Notes: generated from the sequence alone by a model not told the origin. A stretch of 64,000 nucleotides of DNA from an uncultured Bacteroides sp. (GCF_902491285.1 NZ_CABUHK010000003.1:1-64000), one strand, 5' to 3'. Positions 17,212-27,681 are shown, counted from the stretch's first letter. Numbers and translations: made by a program.

Positions 17212-18423
17212 TTAGAACATAAACATAGCTACCGCTACGATACGGTTATTGCAAACAGCATGAGTGTCTATAATTTTTCCGTTAGAATGTTTGAGTGAAC
17301 CATACCATGCCGAACTTAGAGTATATTCCAAACCAAATTTCCAATGAGGTACATTGTATGTCAATTCAGCTCCTGCTGTAACTAATTGGTCAAGGTTTGT
17401 TCCTGTACCATATAGCTTTTCTGATTCCAATGCATCGCTTGTTCCTAAATTCTTTGCGTAGCCGACAAAGATTCCCGGTTTCCATTTTTGCCCGTAAACG
17501 GCATTCAGCCAAGAACTTGAAAAACGTATTGGAGTGTATTTCTGTTCTCCTGTGCGTTCATTAATAGATTTAATGCCGAATCCGCCAAGACCGGACGCTT
17601 GTGTAAGATTGGAACCTAATACACTCTTTGCGCCAATAAACCAGTTCTTATTCGTGTATTTCACATGAGCTTCGTAAGAAAGAGTTGTGATGCGTTCGTC
17701 TACTTTATATCCTTCTGTGGAGACTGTGCGTGGCTTTAATGATAACAACTCAACACCTACACCTGCTAATAGACCATCTTTCTTGTAATCTGCCCCAATA
17801 TAAATTTCAGGAACACAGCCTTTCTTTATATACTCCTGGCTTTTTCCGGCAGGTCCTTGAGACAAATACTGGGATTGCCATACGGCAGCTCCCGTGAGTT
17901 GGAAGTTACGGTTTGTATAACGATAACGAATCTGCGGTGCACGACTAAACGGTTGGAAAGGTGCTCCTACCGAAAGGTTAAGAATCTGTGGCGAAACATC
18001 TCCGAACAACGGATGCCAGGTTTGTCCGAGCAATAAAGCTGATTTGCCCCAATCCAAGTTGAGATAAGCATGGCGAAGGCGTACTACTGAATAAGAAGTA
18101 CCTGTGCCGCGGAAGTCAATTTCTACTTTAGCAGAAGTTTTGGCTGTTCCTAGTTTAGGACCGGCAACGTCTACTCCCAAACGTGAATATAACGTATAGA
18201 AATTACTGTTTGACGTTGAATTCAAATCGTTTCCGTCCGGATCGCGTACCTTGTCTTTGGGATACATATAGAACAACCCGTCTACGGTTTCTTCGTTGGC
18301 ACGACTGTTATAATAAAAGTCAGTACGAATCTGTCCGTAGAATTTGAACTTGAAATCCTTCATCTGTGCAAAACTGCTCGAAACAGTTATCAGGCAAATA
18401 AATAATAGAATGTATTTTTTCAT
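17212..18423 (-). CDS. Outer-membrane porin, DcaP-like
   Basis: A 403-residue protein with a signal peptide (ending SSFAQ) and a mature chain of alternating beta strands closing in a C-terminal Phe (VAVAMFMF), as in outer-membrane barrels. The segment with SRLGVDVAG, then VRLRHAYLNLDWG, then LLLGQTWHPLFGD resembles DcaP-type trimeric porins that take up small anionic solutes. The substrate is not known. The start at 18423 sits right before the hydrophobic signal; an upstream in-frame start at 18450 lies within the promoter region. It stands alone, followed by the array region. Confidence 0.7.
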   Translation of the reverse strand: MKKYILLFICLITVSSSFAQMKDFKFKFYGQIRTDFYYNSRANEETVDGLFYMYPKDKVRDPDGNDLNSTSNSNFYTLYSRLGVDVAGPKLGTAKTSAKVEIDFRGTGTSYSVVRLRHAYLNLDWGKSALLLGQTWHPLFGDVSPQILNLSVGAPFQPFSRAPQIRYRYTNRNFQLTGAAVWQSQYLSQGPAGKSQEYIKKGCVPEIYIGADYKKDGLLAGVGVELLSLKPRTVSTEGYKVDERITTLSYEAHVKYTNKNWFIGAKSVLGSNLTQASGLGGFGIKSINERTGEQKYTPIRFSSSWLNAVYGQKWKPGIFVGYAKNLGTSDALESEKLYGTGTNLDQLVTAGAELTYNVPHWKFGLEYTLSSAWYGSLKHSNGKIIDTHAVCNNRIVAVAMFMF

Positions 18424-18447
18424 AATGTGCTTGTTTATAAACGGGCG

Positions 18448-18455
18448 CAAAATTA
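18448..18455 (-). promoter_or_regulatory. Candidate -7 box for the porin
   Basis: The minus strand reads TAATTTTG, a match to TAnnTTTG, 25 bases upstream of the ATG at 18423. Confidence 0.5.
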
Positions 18456-18479
18456 CATAAAATTCCGATTATCAGCTTA

Positions 18480-19418
18480 TCATTGATTAAAAAAGGCATT
18501 GACAGCCTGATTATATTTGTTCAGACTTGTACTTTTATGAATCGCTTTCAATAGTTTTTTTTCTGTATTTGGCAATAAATATTCCCAAAAAGTCTTCATT
18601 TTGTTTAGGAGCTGTCCGTCTCCACCTTCAAGCTGCTCTGCGTATGCCGTGTATACGCTTTTGTGCATCAATTGCAATTTTTGTACCATTTCATCGAAGC
18701 TAAGAGCGCGTCCGTGTCTATGCTCTAATGCTAACGCCGGATTGGCGAGTAGCCCGCGTCCTATCATAATTCCGGCTAATGAAGGAAACTTGTCCTGAAT
18801 TTGTTGAATATCTTCCAGACTGTTTATGTCTCCGTTATAAATAATAGGATGTTTGCAAGCATCTTGAAAATCAGCGAACCCTTTAAGGTCTACCTTACCT
18901 TTATATTGTTGTTTGCCTAAACGGGGATGCATCGTGACTTGCCGCAGTGGCAGTTCATTAATAATAGGAGCTAGTTTGAGGCATTCAGCCGCATTTTCCC
19001 ATCCCAATCTCATTTTTATGGAGAAACTGATTTGCGGATACTTCCGAACCAAGCTGAGCAGTGCTTCCACTTCTTTGAGATAAGGCAGGATGCCGGAACC
19101 ATTGTGGCGCTTTGCTAAAATTGGAAAGGGGCAGCCCAGATTTACATCCGCTTCTTTATATCCTTTCTCGATAAAAAGGGAGAGAATCGCTTCCGCTTTT
19201 TCAACTGTCGGAGCTATTAACTGAGGGACGAGGTGGGGCACATGATTGTTTCCCGGTTCGATGCCTCGGACATCCCTGCTGCGGAACTCGCCTTTCTCGA
19301 TTCGGACAAATGGGGTGTAATAAGTGTCTACGCCACCGAAACAAGCGGCGTGGGCATTGCGGTAAAAAACTTCTGTGTACCCCTGTAGCGGGGCAAAGTG
19401 AATGGGTAAGTCTTGCAT
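18480..19418 (-). CDS. tRNA-dihydrouridine synthase family protein
   Basis: A 312-residue cytoplasmic FMN enzyme that reduces uridines in the tRNA D-loop. It starts with the Dus pattern MQDLPIHFAPLQGYTE, has the catalytic Cys in NLGCP (Cys96) and KMRLGWEN, and ends the barrel with the phosphate-binding YNGDINS and GIMIGRGLLANP motifs. A helical tRNA-binding domain follows. The start at 19418 is chosen because the box at 19434-19441 would place the transcript start between it and an upstream in-frame ATG. Which D-loop position it modifies cannot be read from sequence. Confidence 0.9.
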   Translation of the reverse strand: MQDLPIHFAPLQGYTEVFYRNAHAACFGGVDTYYTPFVRIEKGEFRSRDVRGIEPGNNHVPHLVPQLIAPTVEKAEAILSLFIEKGYKEADVNLGCPFPILAKRHNGSGILPYLKEVEALLSLVRKYPQISFSIKMRLGWENAAECLKLAPIINELPLRQVTMHPRLGKQQYKGKVDLKGFADFQDACKHPIIYNGDINSLEDIQQIQDKFPSLAGIMIGRGLLANPALALEHRHGRALSFDEMVQKLQLMHKSVYTAYAEQLEGGDGQLLNKMKTFWEYLLPNTEKKLLKAIHKSTSLNKYNQAVNAFFNQ

Positions 19419-19433
19419 TACGTTATTTTTGCA

Positions 19434-19441
19434 CAAAGATA
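19434..19441 (-). promoter_or_regulatory. Candidate -7 box for the dus gene
   Basis: The minus strand reads TATCTTTG, a full match to TAnnTTTG, 16 bases upstream of the ATG. Confidence 0.5.
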
Positions 19442-19518
19442 CACCGAATATATTTTTATATGTATGTTTTTGTATCATAATTGAATAATTTTGGCCGGTA
19501 AAGTAGGCTGTGAGTTTT

Positions 19519-19526
19519 TAAATTTG
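19519..19526 (+). promoter_or_regulatory. Candidate -7 box for the utilisation-locus operon
   Basis: TAAATTTG matches TAnnTTTG 40 bases before the SusC ATG at 19566. A TTTG at 19490-19493 lies slightly too far upstream to be an ideal -33. Activation by the hybrid two-component regulator at 39205-43263 is expected near here. Confidence 0.5.
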
Positions 19527-19565
19527 CGCATTGACAAATCTAATTTTAAATGTAAAACGAATAGT

Positions 19566-22500
19566 ATGCAACCCGAATTCCGAATTAATCTTTCATGGAA
19601 GAGAGGTCTCAGTATGTTACTGTTAGCCTTATTTTCATTCTCTGTGGCACTGGCCCAAGTACTTGTACGGGGTACAGTCGTTGACCAAACTGGAGAATCG
19701 GTGCCTGGCGCAAGCATCCAGGTCAAAGGAGGCACTCAAGGTACAATTTCAGACCTTGACGGCAAATTCTCACTAAATGTTCCTAACAAGAAATCCACTC
19801 TTGTCATCTCTTTTATCGGTTATATAACCCAAGAAGTGCCAGCCGATGCATCTAAGCCTATGTCTGTTGTGCTGAAAGAAGATACAAAGACACTGGATGA
19901 AGTAGTCATCGTAGGCTATCAGGAAATCAAGAAGAAAGACCTTACCGGCGCTGTGTCAAAAGTCGATATGGAAGGCTTGCTCAAAACTCCAACGTCTTCG
20001 TTCGACCAAACCTTGGGTGGACGTATTGCCGGAGTGAATGTTAGTTCGGGCGAAGGTATGCCGGGTGGAACGATGAACATCGTAATCCGTGGTAACAACT
20101 CTTTGACACAGGACAACTCACCATTGTATGTGATTGATGGTTTCCCGGTGGAAGACCCTGCTATCGCAGCTACTATCAGCACTTCGGATGCTGAATCTGT
20201 TGAAGTATTGAAAGATGCCTCGGCTACTGCCATTTATGGTGCACGTGGTGCCAATGGTGTCGTTATTATCACCACTAAGAAAGGTAAGGTAGGAAAACCG
20301 CAACTGAAGTATGATGGAAGTTTCGGTGTGCAAAAAGTAACCAATACGATTCCGATGCTGGATGCATATGAGTTTGTGAAGTTGCAGAATGAGATGTTCC
20401 CGGCAGATACACAAAAGAATTATCTGAAAGAATATGAAGGTAAGCAATGGACATTGGATGATTATCGTGGTGTTCCGCAGTATGATTGGCAAGACGAAAT
20501 ATTTCGTACTGCCTGGCAGCAGAGCCATAACGTAAGTTTGATGGGAGGTACGGAAGGCGTTCGTTATAATGCTTCGGCTTCTTATTTCGACCAGGATGGT
20601 ATCGTTCTGAACTCAAACTATAAGCGTTTCCAGACACGTATGAATACAGTGGTTCGCCGTGGTAAACTGAATATGAGTATAACTGCCAACTATTCACGTG
20701 CTATTCAGACAGGTAGTTCTACCTCTCTATATTCCTCCAGCGGTATGAATAACTTGTTCTATAGTGTATGGGGATATCGCCCAGTTACAGAGCCGGATGT
20801 TCCATTGAATACATTGATGGACAATGCACTCGACTCTTCCGTAGAACCGACTAATGATTATCGTTTCAATCCGATTATGTCATTGAAGAATGAATATCGC
20901 AAGAACTACACCAATAATCTTCAGTTGAACGGTTTCGTAGAATACGAGTTTATAAAAGGTTTGAAACTGAAAGTTTCAGGCGGTTATACTTACGATGCCC
21001 GTAACAATGATACATTCAATAATTCAAAAACACGTTACGGTAGTCCGATTTCTACAGATAAAGTCAATGCGCAGGTTGTTCGTAACCAACGTCTGACGTG
21101 GTTGAACGAAAACGTCCTGACCTATCAGACTAATATAAAGAAGAAGCATTTCTTTAATTCATTGCTTGGTATCACTTTCCAAAACTCTGATTACGAGTAC
21201 TATTCTTTCAAGACTACCAATATTCCGAATGAATCTATGGGAATGGCCGGTATGAGTGAAGGTATTCCAAGTACTACCAGTTCCGAGAAGTCATCGTGGT
21301 CTATGATGTCTTACTTAGGCCGTGTGAACTATAATTATCTGTCTAAATACTACGCAACAGCATCATTCCGTGCTGATGGTTCTTCCAAATTCGCTAAAAA
21401 GAATCGGTATGGTTTCTTCCCTTCGGCTTCCTTGGCCTGGAACTTTAGCGAAGAGGACTTCATGCGAGATTTCAAATCTGTTGTTTCCAATGGTAAATTG
21501 CGTACCAGCTGGGGTTTGACAGGTAACAACCGCGTAGGTGAATATGAAGCTTATGCTTTGCTGCGAATGCTGAAAGCATCTTCAAATAATATTCCGTCAG
21601 GAGTTTATCCGTTTGAAAACAACCAGAATAGTGTCGGTATGGTACCTATCGCCTTGTCAAATAAAGATTTGAAATGGGAAACGACCGAACAATGGAATGT
21701 TGGTCTGGATTTAGGCTTTTTCGACGAACGTATCAGTGTGAATGTTGACTGGTATATGAAAACAACTCGTGATTTGCTTTTGGATGCGGACATGTCTTAT
21801 ACAACAGGTTTCAAGAGTGCCATGAAGAATGTGGGCAAGGTACGTAACTCTGGTGTGGAATTTACCTTGAATACGATAAACTACAATAAGAACGGTTTCA
21901 AATGGAGCACTAACTTCAATATCGCATTCAATAAGAATAAGGTATTGGAACTTGCCGAAGGTCAGAAATCCTTGTTGACTTCTGCTTACTTTGATCAGGC
22001 ATACAATACACAACCTACATATATTGCAAAGAAAGGTTATTCGATGGGTATGATGTATGGTTATCAATATGAAGGAACTTACAAGTATGAGGACTTCTAT
22101 AAATCAGGTGATACATATGTATTACATCCAGGTGTTCCTTACTACTCCAGTGAGAGCAATACGCAACCCGGTATGCCTAAATATAAAGATTTGAACGGCG
22201 ATGGTGTCATAGATTCCAATGACCGTACTATGATCGGACGTGGCTTACCTATTCATACTGGTGGTTTCACCAATGATTTCGAATACAAAGGCTTCGATTT
22301 GAGTATCTTCTTCCAGTGGTCTTATGGAAATGATATCTTGAATGCTAACCGTTTATTCTTCGAAAACGTCAATAATTCGCGTAATCTGAATCAGTATGCA
22401 ACTTATGCTGATCGCTGGACACCGGAGAATCCGTATAGCGATATTCCAGTTGCCAAGAACTCCAGTTCTAACAAGGTGGTATCTTCACGTGTCATCGAAG

Positions 22501-22745
22501 ATGGTTCTTTCCTTCGCCTAAAGACGCTGAGTATAGGCTATACTCTGCCCAAGAAGGTGATTAAAAAGTGGAGAATCTCGAATGCCCGTGTTTATGTGGC
22601 AGGACAGAATCTTTGGACAATTTCCGGTTATTCCGGTTATGACCCGGAAGTTTCTATCCGTAACAGCGCCTTGACACCGGGACTTGACTATTCTGCTTAT
22701 CCGAGAGCTTATGCAGTCAATTTTGGAGTTAATTTAGGATTTTAA
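19566..22745 (+). CDS. SusC/RagA-family TonB-linked outer-membrane protein
   Basis: A 1059-residue outer-membrane importer for glycan oligosaccharides, powered through TonB. A signal peptide (ending ALAQ) precedes a carboxypeptidase-like beta domain (GTVVDQTGESVPGASI, DGKFSL), the SusC TonB-box region (LDEVVIVGYQ) and the plug (PLYVIDGFPVED, SVEVLKDASATAIYGARGANG). A 22-strand barrel ends YAVNFGVNLGF. First gene of the operon, 34 bases before its SusD partner. The ATG at 19566 is preferred to an upstream TTG because it starts the signal peptide. Ligand specificity cannot be deduced, but the operon's lyases imply an acidic glycan. Confidence 0.95.
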   Translation: MQPEFRINLSWKRGLSMLLLALFSFSVALAQVLVRGTVVDQTGESVPGASIQVKGGTQGTISDLDGKFSLNVPNKKSTLVISFIGYITQEVPADASKPMSVVLKEDTKTLDEVVIVGYQEIKKKDLTGAVSKVDMEGLLKTPTSSFDQTLGGRIAGVNVSSGEGMPGGTMNIVIRGNNSLTQDNSPLYVIDGFPVEDPAIAATISTSDAESVEVLKDASATAIYGARGANGVVIITTKKGKVGKPQLKYDGSFGVQKVTNTIPMLDAYEFVKLQNEMFPADTQKNYLKEYEGKQWTLDDYRGVPQYDWQDEIFRTAWQQSHNVSLMGGTEGVRYNASASYFDQDGIVLNSNYKRFQTRMNTVVRRGKLNMSITANYSRAIQTGSSTSLYSSSGMNNLFYSVWGYRPVTEPDVPLNTLMDNALDSSVEPTNDYRFNPIMSLKNEYRKNYTNNLQLNGFVEYEFIKGLKLKVSGGYTYDARNNDTFNNSKTRYGSPISTDKVNAQVVRNQRLTWLNENVLTYQTNIKKKHFFNSLLGITFQNSDYEYYSFKTTNIPNESMGMAGMSEGIPSTTSSEKSSWSMMSYLGRVNYNYLSKYYATASFRADGSSKFAKKNRYGFFPSASLAWNFSEEDFMRDFKSVVSNGKLRTSWGLTGNNRVGEYEAYALLRMLKASSNNIPSGVYPFENNQNSVGMVPIALSNKDLKWETTEQWNVGLDLGFFDERISVNVDWYMKTTRDLLLDADMSYTTGFKSAMKNVGKVRNSGVEFTLNTINYNKNGFKWSTNFNIAFNKNKVLELAEGQKSLLTSAYFDQAYNTQPTYIAKKGYSMGMMYGYQYEGTYKYEDFYKSGDTYVLHPGVPYYSSESNTQPGMPKYKDLNGDGVIDSNDRTMIGRGLPIHTGGFTNDFEYKGFDLSIFFQWSYGNDILNANRLFFENVNNSRNLNQYATYADRWTPENPYSDIPVAKNSSSNKVVSSRVIEDGSFLRLKTLSIGYTLPKKVIKKWRISNARVYVAGQNLWTISGYSGYDPEVSIRNSALTPGLDYSAYPRAYAVNFGVNLGF

Positions 22746-22779
22746 TATTATTTGAAATGATAGATATAAAGAAGAAATT

Positions 22780-24591
22780 ATGAAAACGATAAAAATAGTA
22801 TTCCTTTCTTTTGTAGCTGCATGTACAATGGCGTCGTGTGACTTTTTGGAAAAGGAACCATATAAGATTGTTCCAGAAAACTATTTCCAGAATGAAACGG
22901 AGGCTCAGAACTTTCTGACCGGAGCTTATGCGAACTTGGCGCAATCTACTTTTTATGGTGGCGATTATATGGTACTCGTAGGCGGTGACGACCTGGAATT
23001 CTACGGCGGATCTACCGGACGTATTTCCAATACAGGATTAATCTGTAATAATACGACAACCAGTGACGCGGCTGTCACACAATTTTGGGCTAACTTATAC
23101 AATGGTATTGAGCGTACTAACATGTTTCTTGAAGAAATAGATAAAGTACCGGGGATAAGTGCTGAGAAGTGTGCGCAGTTTAAATCGGAAGCGCGTTTCC
23201 TGCGTGCATTCTACTATTTTAACCTGGTGCAATGCTGGGGAGATGTTCCTTTGAAACTGGAATCTACCTATTCGTCAGGCACGGTAACCAATAAAGATAT
23301 TGCCCGTACCGACAAGAATGTAATTTATAAGTTTATTGTGAAAGAAATGGAAGAAGCTGCTGATGAAGGGCTGCTTTCTGCCAATGAATTGGGTTATAAG
23401 CCCAGTCGCATTTCGCAGTCGGCTGCATGGGGAATCCTGGCACGTGTTTATCTGTTTTGGGCAGGCGAACATTATCGTGACGGCAAACCGGCATCTGCCG
23501 AAACAAACTCTTATTTCGAACGTGCCAGCTTCTTCGGACAGAAAGTAATGGCGGAAGGACATGACCTTGCTGATGATTATTGGGATACATTCATTGATAT
23601 GTGTTCGAACAAATACAATACAACCGGTTCTAATGAAAGCATTTGGGAAGTTGAGTTTGCCGGTGACGGTACGGGAGATGTACGCTCGGAAGGTCGTATC
23701 GGAAATACGATTGGACTTCAATGTTCGGACTTCTCTTCTCAATCCAGTTTGGTAGGAAAAGCCGATCCGGGATATTCTTACGGATTCCTTTGGGCTACAC
23801 CGAAACTTTATGATTTGTATACCAAGAATGGTGATAAGAAACGTTTCACCTGGAACATAGCACCTTTCACCTATCGTGCGCTGGACGCTGATGCTGACGC
23901 AGGTATTAAAGGTAAAACCGGAATTGTAGGAAGAACTTTTGAGAGCAAGGAATTATACGAATTGGTAACCGGTGCGGGTTGGTATGGAGAAAAATCTTAT
24001 GATTATGATGGCCCGGATGAAGGTAAGGAATTTGTAAATAAGACAAGCCAAAGAGGAGATGTTTATAAGAAAGCGGTTGCCGCAGACAAGGTAAGAAAAG
24101 ACTTGTGTTGTGCAAAATTCCGTCGTGAGTATGAACCTGCTACCAAGAGAAATAAGAATTTTACCTCTATCAATTTTCCCATTCTTCGCTATTCGGATGT
24201 ATTGTTGATGGTGGCAGAAGCAGAAAATGAGTATCAGGGCTATCCGACAGATTTGGCTAAGCGTTGCCTGAAGGAAGTACGCGACCGTGCAGGAATCACA
24301 GATCATACAGGTTCTCTTAATTCGCAGATTGCTTTCCGTAACGCGATAAAAGATGAACGTGCCATGGAGCTGTGCTTTGAATACACCCGTCGTTTCGACT
24401 TGATTCGTTGGGGAGAGTTTGTGGAGAAGATGAATGAACAGGTTGACCTGGCACTGAGTGGCACTCATTGGAATCAGGGTTCTCAGGTAGCACCATTCTA
24501 CCGCGTGACTTCCGCTTATCAGTATTTCCCCATTCCGGATGCTGAAAAAGCAGTGAATAAACTGATTACAGATAATAATCCGGGTTGGTAA
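22780..24591 (+). CDS. SusD/RagB-family surface glycan-binding lipoprotein
   Basis: A 603-residue lipoprotein (lipobox TMASC, Cys20) that caps the SusC importer at the cell surface. It has the SusD opening DFLEKEPYKIVPENYF, the TPR helix region (EARFLRAFYYFNLVQCWGDVPL) and the family C-terminus (FRNAIKDERAMELCFEYTRRFDLIRWGEF, then YFPIPDAEKAVN and a final NNPGW). It follows SusC closely, as is usual. The binding face cannot be predicted from sequence, but it should recognise the same glycan as the lyases in the operon. Confidence 0.95.
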   Translation: MKTIKIVFLSFVAACTMASCDFLEKEPYKIVPENYFQNETEAQNFLTGAYANLAQSTFYGGDYMVLVGGDDLEFYGGSTGRISNTGLICNNTTTSDAAVTQFWANLYNGIERTNMFLEEIDKVPGISAEKCAQFKSEARFLRAFYYFNLVQCWGDVPLKLESTYSSGTVTNKDIARTDKNVIYKFIVKEMEEAADEGLLSANELGYKPSRISQSAAWGILARVYLFWAGEHYRDGKPASAETNSYFERASFFGQKVMAEGHDLADDYWDTFIDMCSNKYNTTGSNESIWEVEFAGDGTGDVRSEGRIGNTIGLQCSDFSSQSSLVGKADPGYSYGFLWATPKLYDLYTKNGDKKRFTWNIAPFTYRALDADADAGIKGKTGIVGRTFESKELYELVTGAGWYGEKSYDYDGPDEGKEFVNKTSQRGDVYKKAVAADKVRKDLCCAKFRREYEPATKRNKNFTSINFPILRYSDVLLMVAEAENEYQGYPTDLAKRCLKEVRDRAGITDHTGSLNSQIAFRNAIKDERAMELCFEYTRRFDLIRWGEFVEKMNEQVDLALSGTHWNQGSQVAPFYRVTSAYQYFPIPDAEKAVNKLITDNNPGW

Positions 24592-24633
24592 TCACCTTGA
24601 GTCTATTAAATTATTAAAGAAAAGAATAGGACG

Positions 24634-25752
24634 ATGAAAATATATAAATTGTTATTAGTAAGTTTGGGAGTTCTTTACTTCACATCTTGTGAGAAAGAAC
24701 TGGATCGGGACTTGACGGATGTCAGCGTAAGGGTGGCAACCAACGAAAATGTAAGATACGAGGGAAACATACTGACTGTAAAAAAGGGAACTCCTGTTGA
24801 ATTCCTTCTTCATGGTGATCCGGATTATGTATCTTTCTTTAGTGGTGAACTCGGACATCAGTATATTTACCGGGACAGAAAGGAATATTCCGCGGAAGAT
24901 GTTGAATCATGTGAACTGAAATTCGGTGTTTGGACAGCGACGGGAAATGCAAATTCATGCACGAATCAGTTGGATATACTATATTTGGCGGAAGAACAGG
25001 AAACAGATTCGGAGAATAGTACGGCTTTTCCGGGGATGAGTAAGACTAATTTTGAGGCTGATTCTGTTTTAGTAGAGAAAACTACAGTATGGAAAACCTT
25101 TATCCCACGGACAAAATTGCCAACTTCAGTATTGGGTAGTGCAGCCAATGCGCTGAACTATAGTGAATCGGTAAAGAAGTTTATAGGTAAAAAGCTGACA
25201 TTGGCTATTGCATTCAATAAGGACGGGAAAAAGTCATCTGACTTTCCTCCTTATAGTAGTGGCGATCCTATTCCCCAGTCAACATTCAATTTCGTAGGTA
25301 TGCGTGTTGAAACTACTTGGAAAAACGGTCGTGTAACAACTGCTTATGCTTCTTCTTTTGGCTTTACTCCTTTAAATATGAAGAATAAGACAGTATTTAA
25401 AGATCAGGCTGAAATTAACATGCCAAAAGACCGTGAATATGGTTCTGTTACAACGGGTGTATCAGGTATGTGGAATTTGAGTAGTATAGCAAACGGTAGC
25501 TTTGCTGTCACTGGCGCTGCTACCGGTTCCAACTGGAAATATACCTGGCTTGTTTCTGATTATTTGAATCTGCTTGAATGTCCGTCACCGGATTCGGGAG
25601 TGAAGGTGAAAGATGTTTCTCAGGAATTGAACTCTTACACTTATACTTATAATCAAGTGGGTACGTATACTGCTACATTCCTGATGAATAATTCCAATTA
25701 TGCGCATGCGGCATCCAAGACTTGTGAGTTGATTATTAATGTAACAGAATAA
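24634..25752 (+). CDS. DUF5017-like surface glycan-binding lipoprotein
   Basis: A 372-residue lipoprotein (lipobox YFTSC, Cys19) directly after SusD, where SusE-type proteins are encoded. The N-terminal half matches the DUF5017 pattern: VKKGTPVEFLLHGDPDYVSFFSGELGHQY, an immunoglobulin-like sandwich that reads out a fold change rather than an enzyme site. The C-terminal half is another beta domain ending in a PKD-like strand set (YTYNQVGTYTATFL). No catalytic motif is visible. It probably sits on the cell surface and binds the polysaccharide. Spacing to neighbours is 42 and 19 bases, so it is clearly co-transcribed. Confidence 0.75.
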   Translation: MKIYKLLLVSLGVLYFTSCEKELDRDLTDVSVRVATNENVRYEGNILTVKKGTPVEFLLHGDPDYVSFFSGELGHQYIYRDRKEYSAEDVESCELKFGVWTATGNANSCTNQLDILYLAEEQETDSENSTAFPGMSKTNFEADSVLVEKTTVWKTFIPRTKLPTSVLGSAANALNYSESVKKFIGKKLTLAIAFNKDGKKSSDFPPYSSGDPIPQSTFNFVGMRVETTWKNGRVTTAYASSFGFTPLNMKNKTVFKDQAEINMPKDREYGSVTTGVSGMWNLSSIANGSFAVTGAATGSNWKYTWLVSDYLNLLECPSPDSGVKVKDVSQELNSYTYTYNQVGTYTATFLMNNSNYAHAASKTCELIINVTE

Positions 25753-25771
25753 CTTTAAATACTAATAGATT

Positions 25772-27670
25772 ATGAAGTACATAAAATCGTATATACTTTT
25801 CGTCCTGATGTTTTTTACCGTTACCGGTTGTACGCTGGACGACCTGAAAGACGATGTGAACAACCTGAAGGATAGGGTGACGCTTATTGAAGAACAGGTG
25901 AAGCTGTTGAATGATAATTTGGCTGTAATCGGCTATATTCTTGATCCACAGAATAAGACAGTTAGTAAGGTTGAGACTGTCACAGAGGGTGGAGTGGAAA
26001 AATATATAATCACTTTGAGTGATGATAGACAATTGTCTCTCGTTATTGGTAAGGGAGGAACGGTTAATGAGCCGGAAATAACAATCGGTGAGGATGGCAA
26101 ATGGTACATAAATGGTAATCCTACAGGAATCGTTGCTGTGGGAGAAGATGGTAAGAACGGTGAAGGTTATCCGGAATTTCGTGTGGAGAACGGTAACTGG
26201 CAAGTACGTTTCGGTGATGGTGCTTGGGCGAATGTTCCCGGTGGCGAAGGTATTGCCGGTGGAAGTTCCTTGGGTGACCAAATCTTTGAATCTGCCAAAG
26301 TTGATGGCAATAACTTTGTAGTGACTTTAAAAGATGGTAGTATACATACACTTCCCATTGTAGCAACACTGGTTTGCGTTATTGATAAGTCTGCGTTGGA
26401 TGATGAAGACTTTTTGGTTATTAATAAGGGAGAAAGAGCAATTGTTCCTGTTAAGATAGAAGGCGAAAATTCACAAGTTACCTGTCCGCAAGGCTGGAGA
26501 GCCACTTTGAGTAAACTAGATAAAGTTGATGAACAAGGTAACAACTATCAATTATCAATTTTTGCTCCTGCTGCAGATGTTAAGGCATTGACTAGAGCTA
26601 TGGCTGATAACACTACGGATGTGACTGTTCAAGTTCAAAAAGGAGCGTATTGGGCTGTTGATAAGATTAAGGTGAAGAATCCGAAAGATTATAGCAATAA
26701 TTTGAATAAATATGAAGATGGACTGGTTGTCACTGTAGGTGGATTGGAAATCAATAAAGAGACCTATGGAGCAGCGACAGAAATTACTTCAGATCAAGCT
26801 ATATCAGAAGGTGGAGTATATTTTGTATCTACCAATAATGTAACGCTGACTTATGCTTTGGGAAATACAGGAGTGGAAGAATTAATTATTATTCCGACTA
26901 CGGTGGATGTAACTACGATAAATTTGGCAGTCTCCAAGCAGATATTTCTGAAAGGTACATTTGTATGCCAAAATGTTACTTTGAGCAACACTACTAATCA
27001 TTATCCATTGCGAGTTGTGAAAGAGGATAATATAAATATTGTTTTCGATCAATGTAAGATTAATGACTTAGTTGCAACTAAAGGACTTGTCATGAGAGGT
27101 TCTGAAATTACTGTTGCTTCTATAGATAACTTTGTTATCAGTAATTCTGATATTAATCTTGCGATATCAGGTGTTGGATTGTATTTGTTGACTCAGATGA
27201 CTTGCAAAAATCTTAGTTTGGACAACAACCTTATTTATTCTTCTCTCAGTGACGGTTTAACAGAGTTCAAGATATTTAATGGTAATAATTTAACAGTCGA
27301 AAACCTGAATTTGACAGCTAATACATTGATTGATATTGAATCTTCCGGTAATAGCGTTTATGGACTTGTAAGAGCAAACAGTGTAGAACAAGCCACTGTG
27401 AAGGATAACTTATATTGGCTATCGGATGCTGCCAAAGCTGCATATTTCTTTACCGGTGCAAGCGCTATAGTGAAGAATCTGAATAGCGGTGCTAATTTTG
27501 GGTATTCTAAGGCAGGAAAACCGCTTCGTATGTTCCAAAATACTGCTATTGATCCTGATGTTGAACTTGTAGGAGGGTTGTTTGATACGGATAATTCTGC
27601 TACCTTTAATAAGTCAACAGGTATCTTTATACCTAAAGATGGTTATACTCAATATGGTGCACAACGCTAA
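25772..27670 (+). CDS. DUF4988-type lipoprotein with C-terminal beta-helix
   Basis: A 632-residue lipoprotein (lipobox VTGC). Just after the lipid anchor lies a short heptad coiled coil (DLKDDVNNLKDRVTLIEEQVKLL), typical of DUF4988 and probably trimerising. Then comes a Gly/Asp-rich module with repeating short hairpins (GEDGKWYINGNPTG, FGDGAWANV). After a beta-sandwich, residues about 340-600 show short Asn/Ile/Val-rich rungs (INDLVATK, IDNFVISNSDINL) resembling a right-handed parallel beta-helix. No lyase or hydrolase residues were recognised. It is one of three neighbouring paralogues and likely a surface glycan-binding fibre. Confidence 0.75.
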   Translation: MKYIKSYILFVLMFFTVTGCTLDDLKDDVNNLKDRVTLIEEQVKLLNDNLAVIGYILDPQNKTVSKVETVTEGGVEKYIITLSDDRQLSLVIGKGGTVNEPEITIGEDGKWYINGNPTGIVAVGEDGKNGEGYPEFRVENGNWQVRFGDGAWANVPGGEGIAGGSSLGDQIFESAKVDGNNFVVTLKDGSIHTLPIVATLVCVIDKSALDDEDFLVINKGERAIVPVKIEGENSQVTCPQGWRATLSKLDKVDEQGNNYQLSIFAPAADVKALTRAMADNTTDVTVQVQKGAYWAVDKIKVKNPKDYSNNLNKYEDGLVVTVGGLEINKETYGAATEITSDQAISEGGVYFVSTNNVTLTYALGNTGVEELIIIPTTVDVTTINLAVSKQIFLKGTFVCQNVTLSNTTNHYPLRVVKEDNINIVFDQCKINDLVATKGLVMRGSEITVASIDNFVISNSDINLAISGVGLYLLTQMTCKNLSLDNNLIYSSLSDGLTEFKIFNGNNLTVENLNLTANTLIDIESSGNSVYGLVRANSVEQATVKDNLYWLSDAAKAAYFFTGASAIVKNLNSGANFGYSKAGKPLRMFQNTAIDPDVELVGGLFDTDNSATFNKSTGIFIPKDGYTQYGAQR

Positions 27671-27681
27671 AACTAAGAATT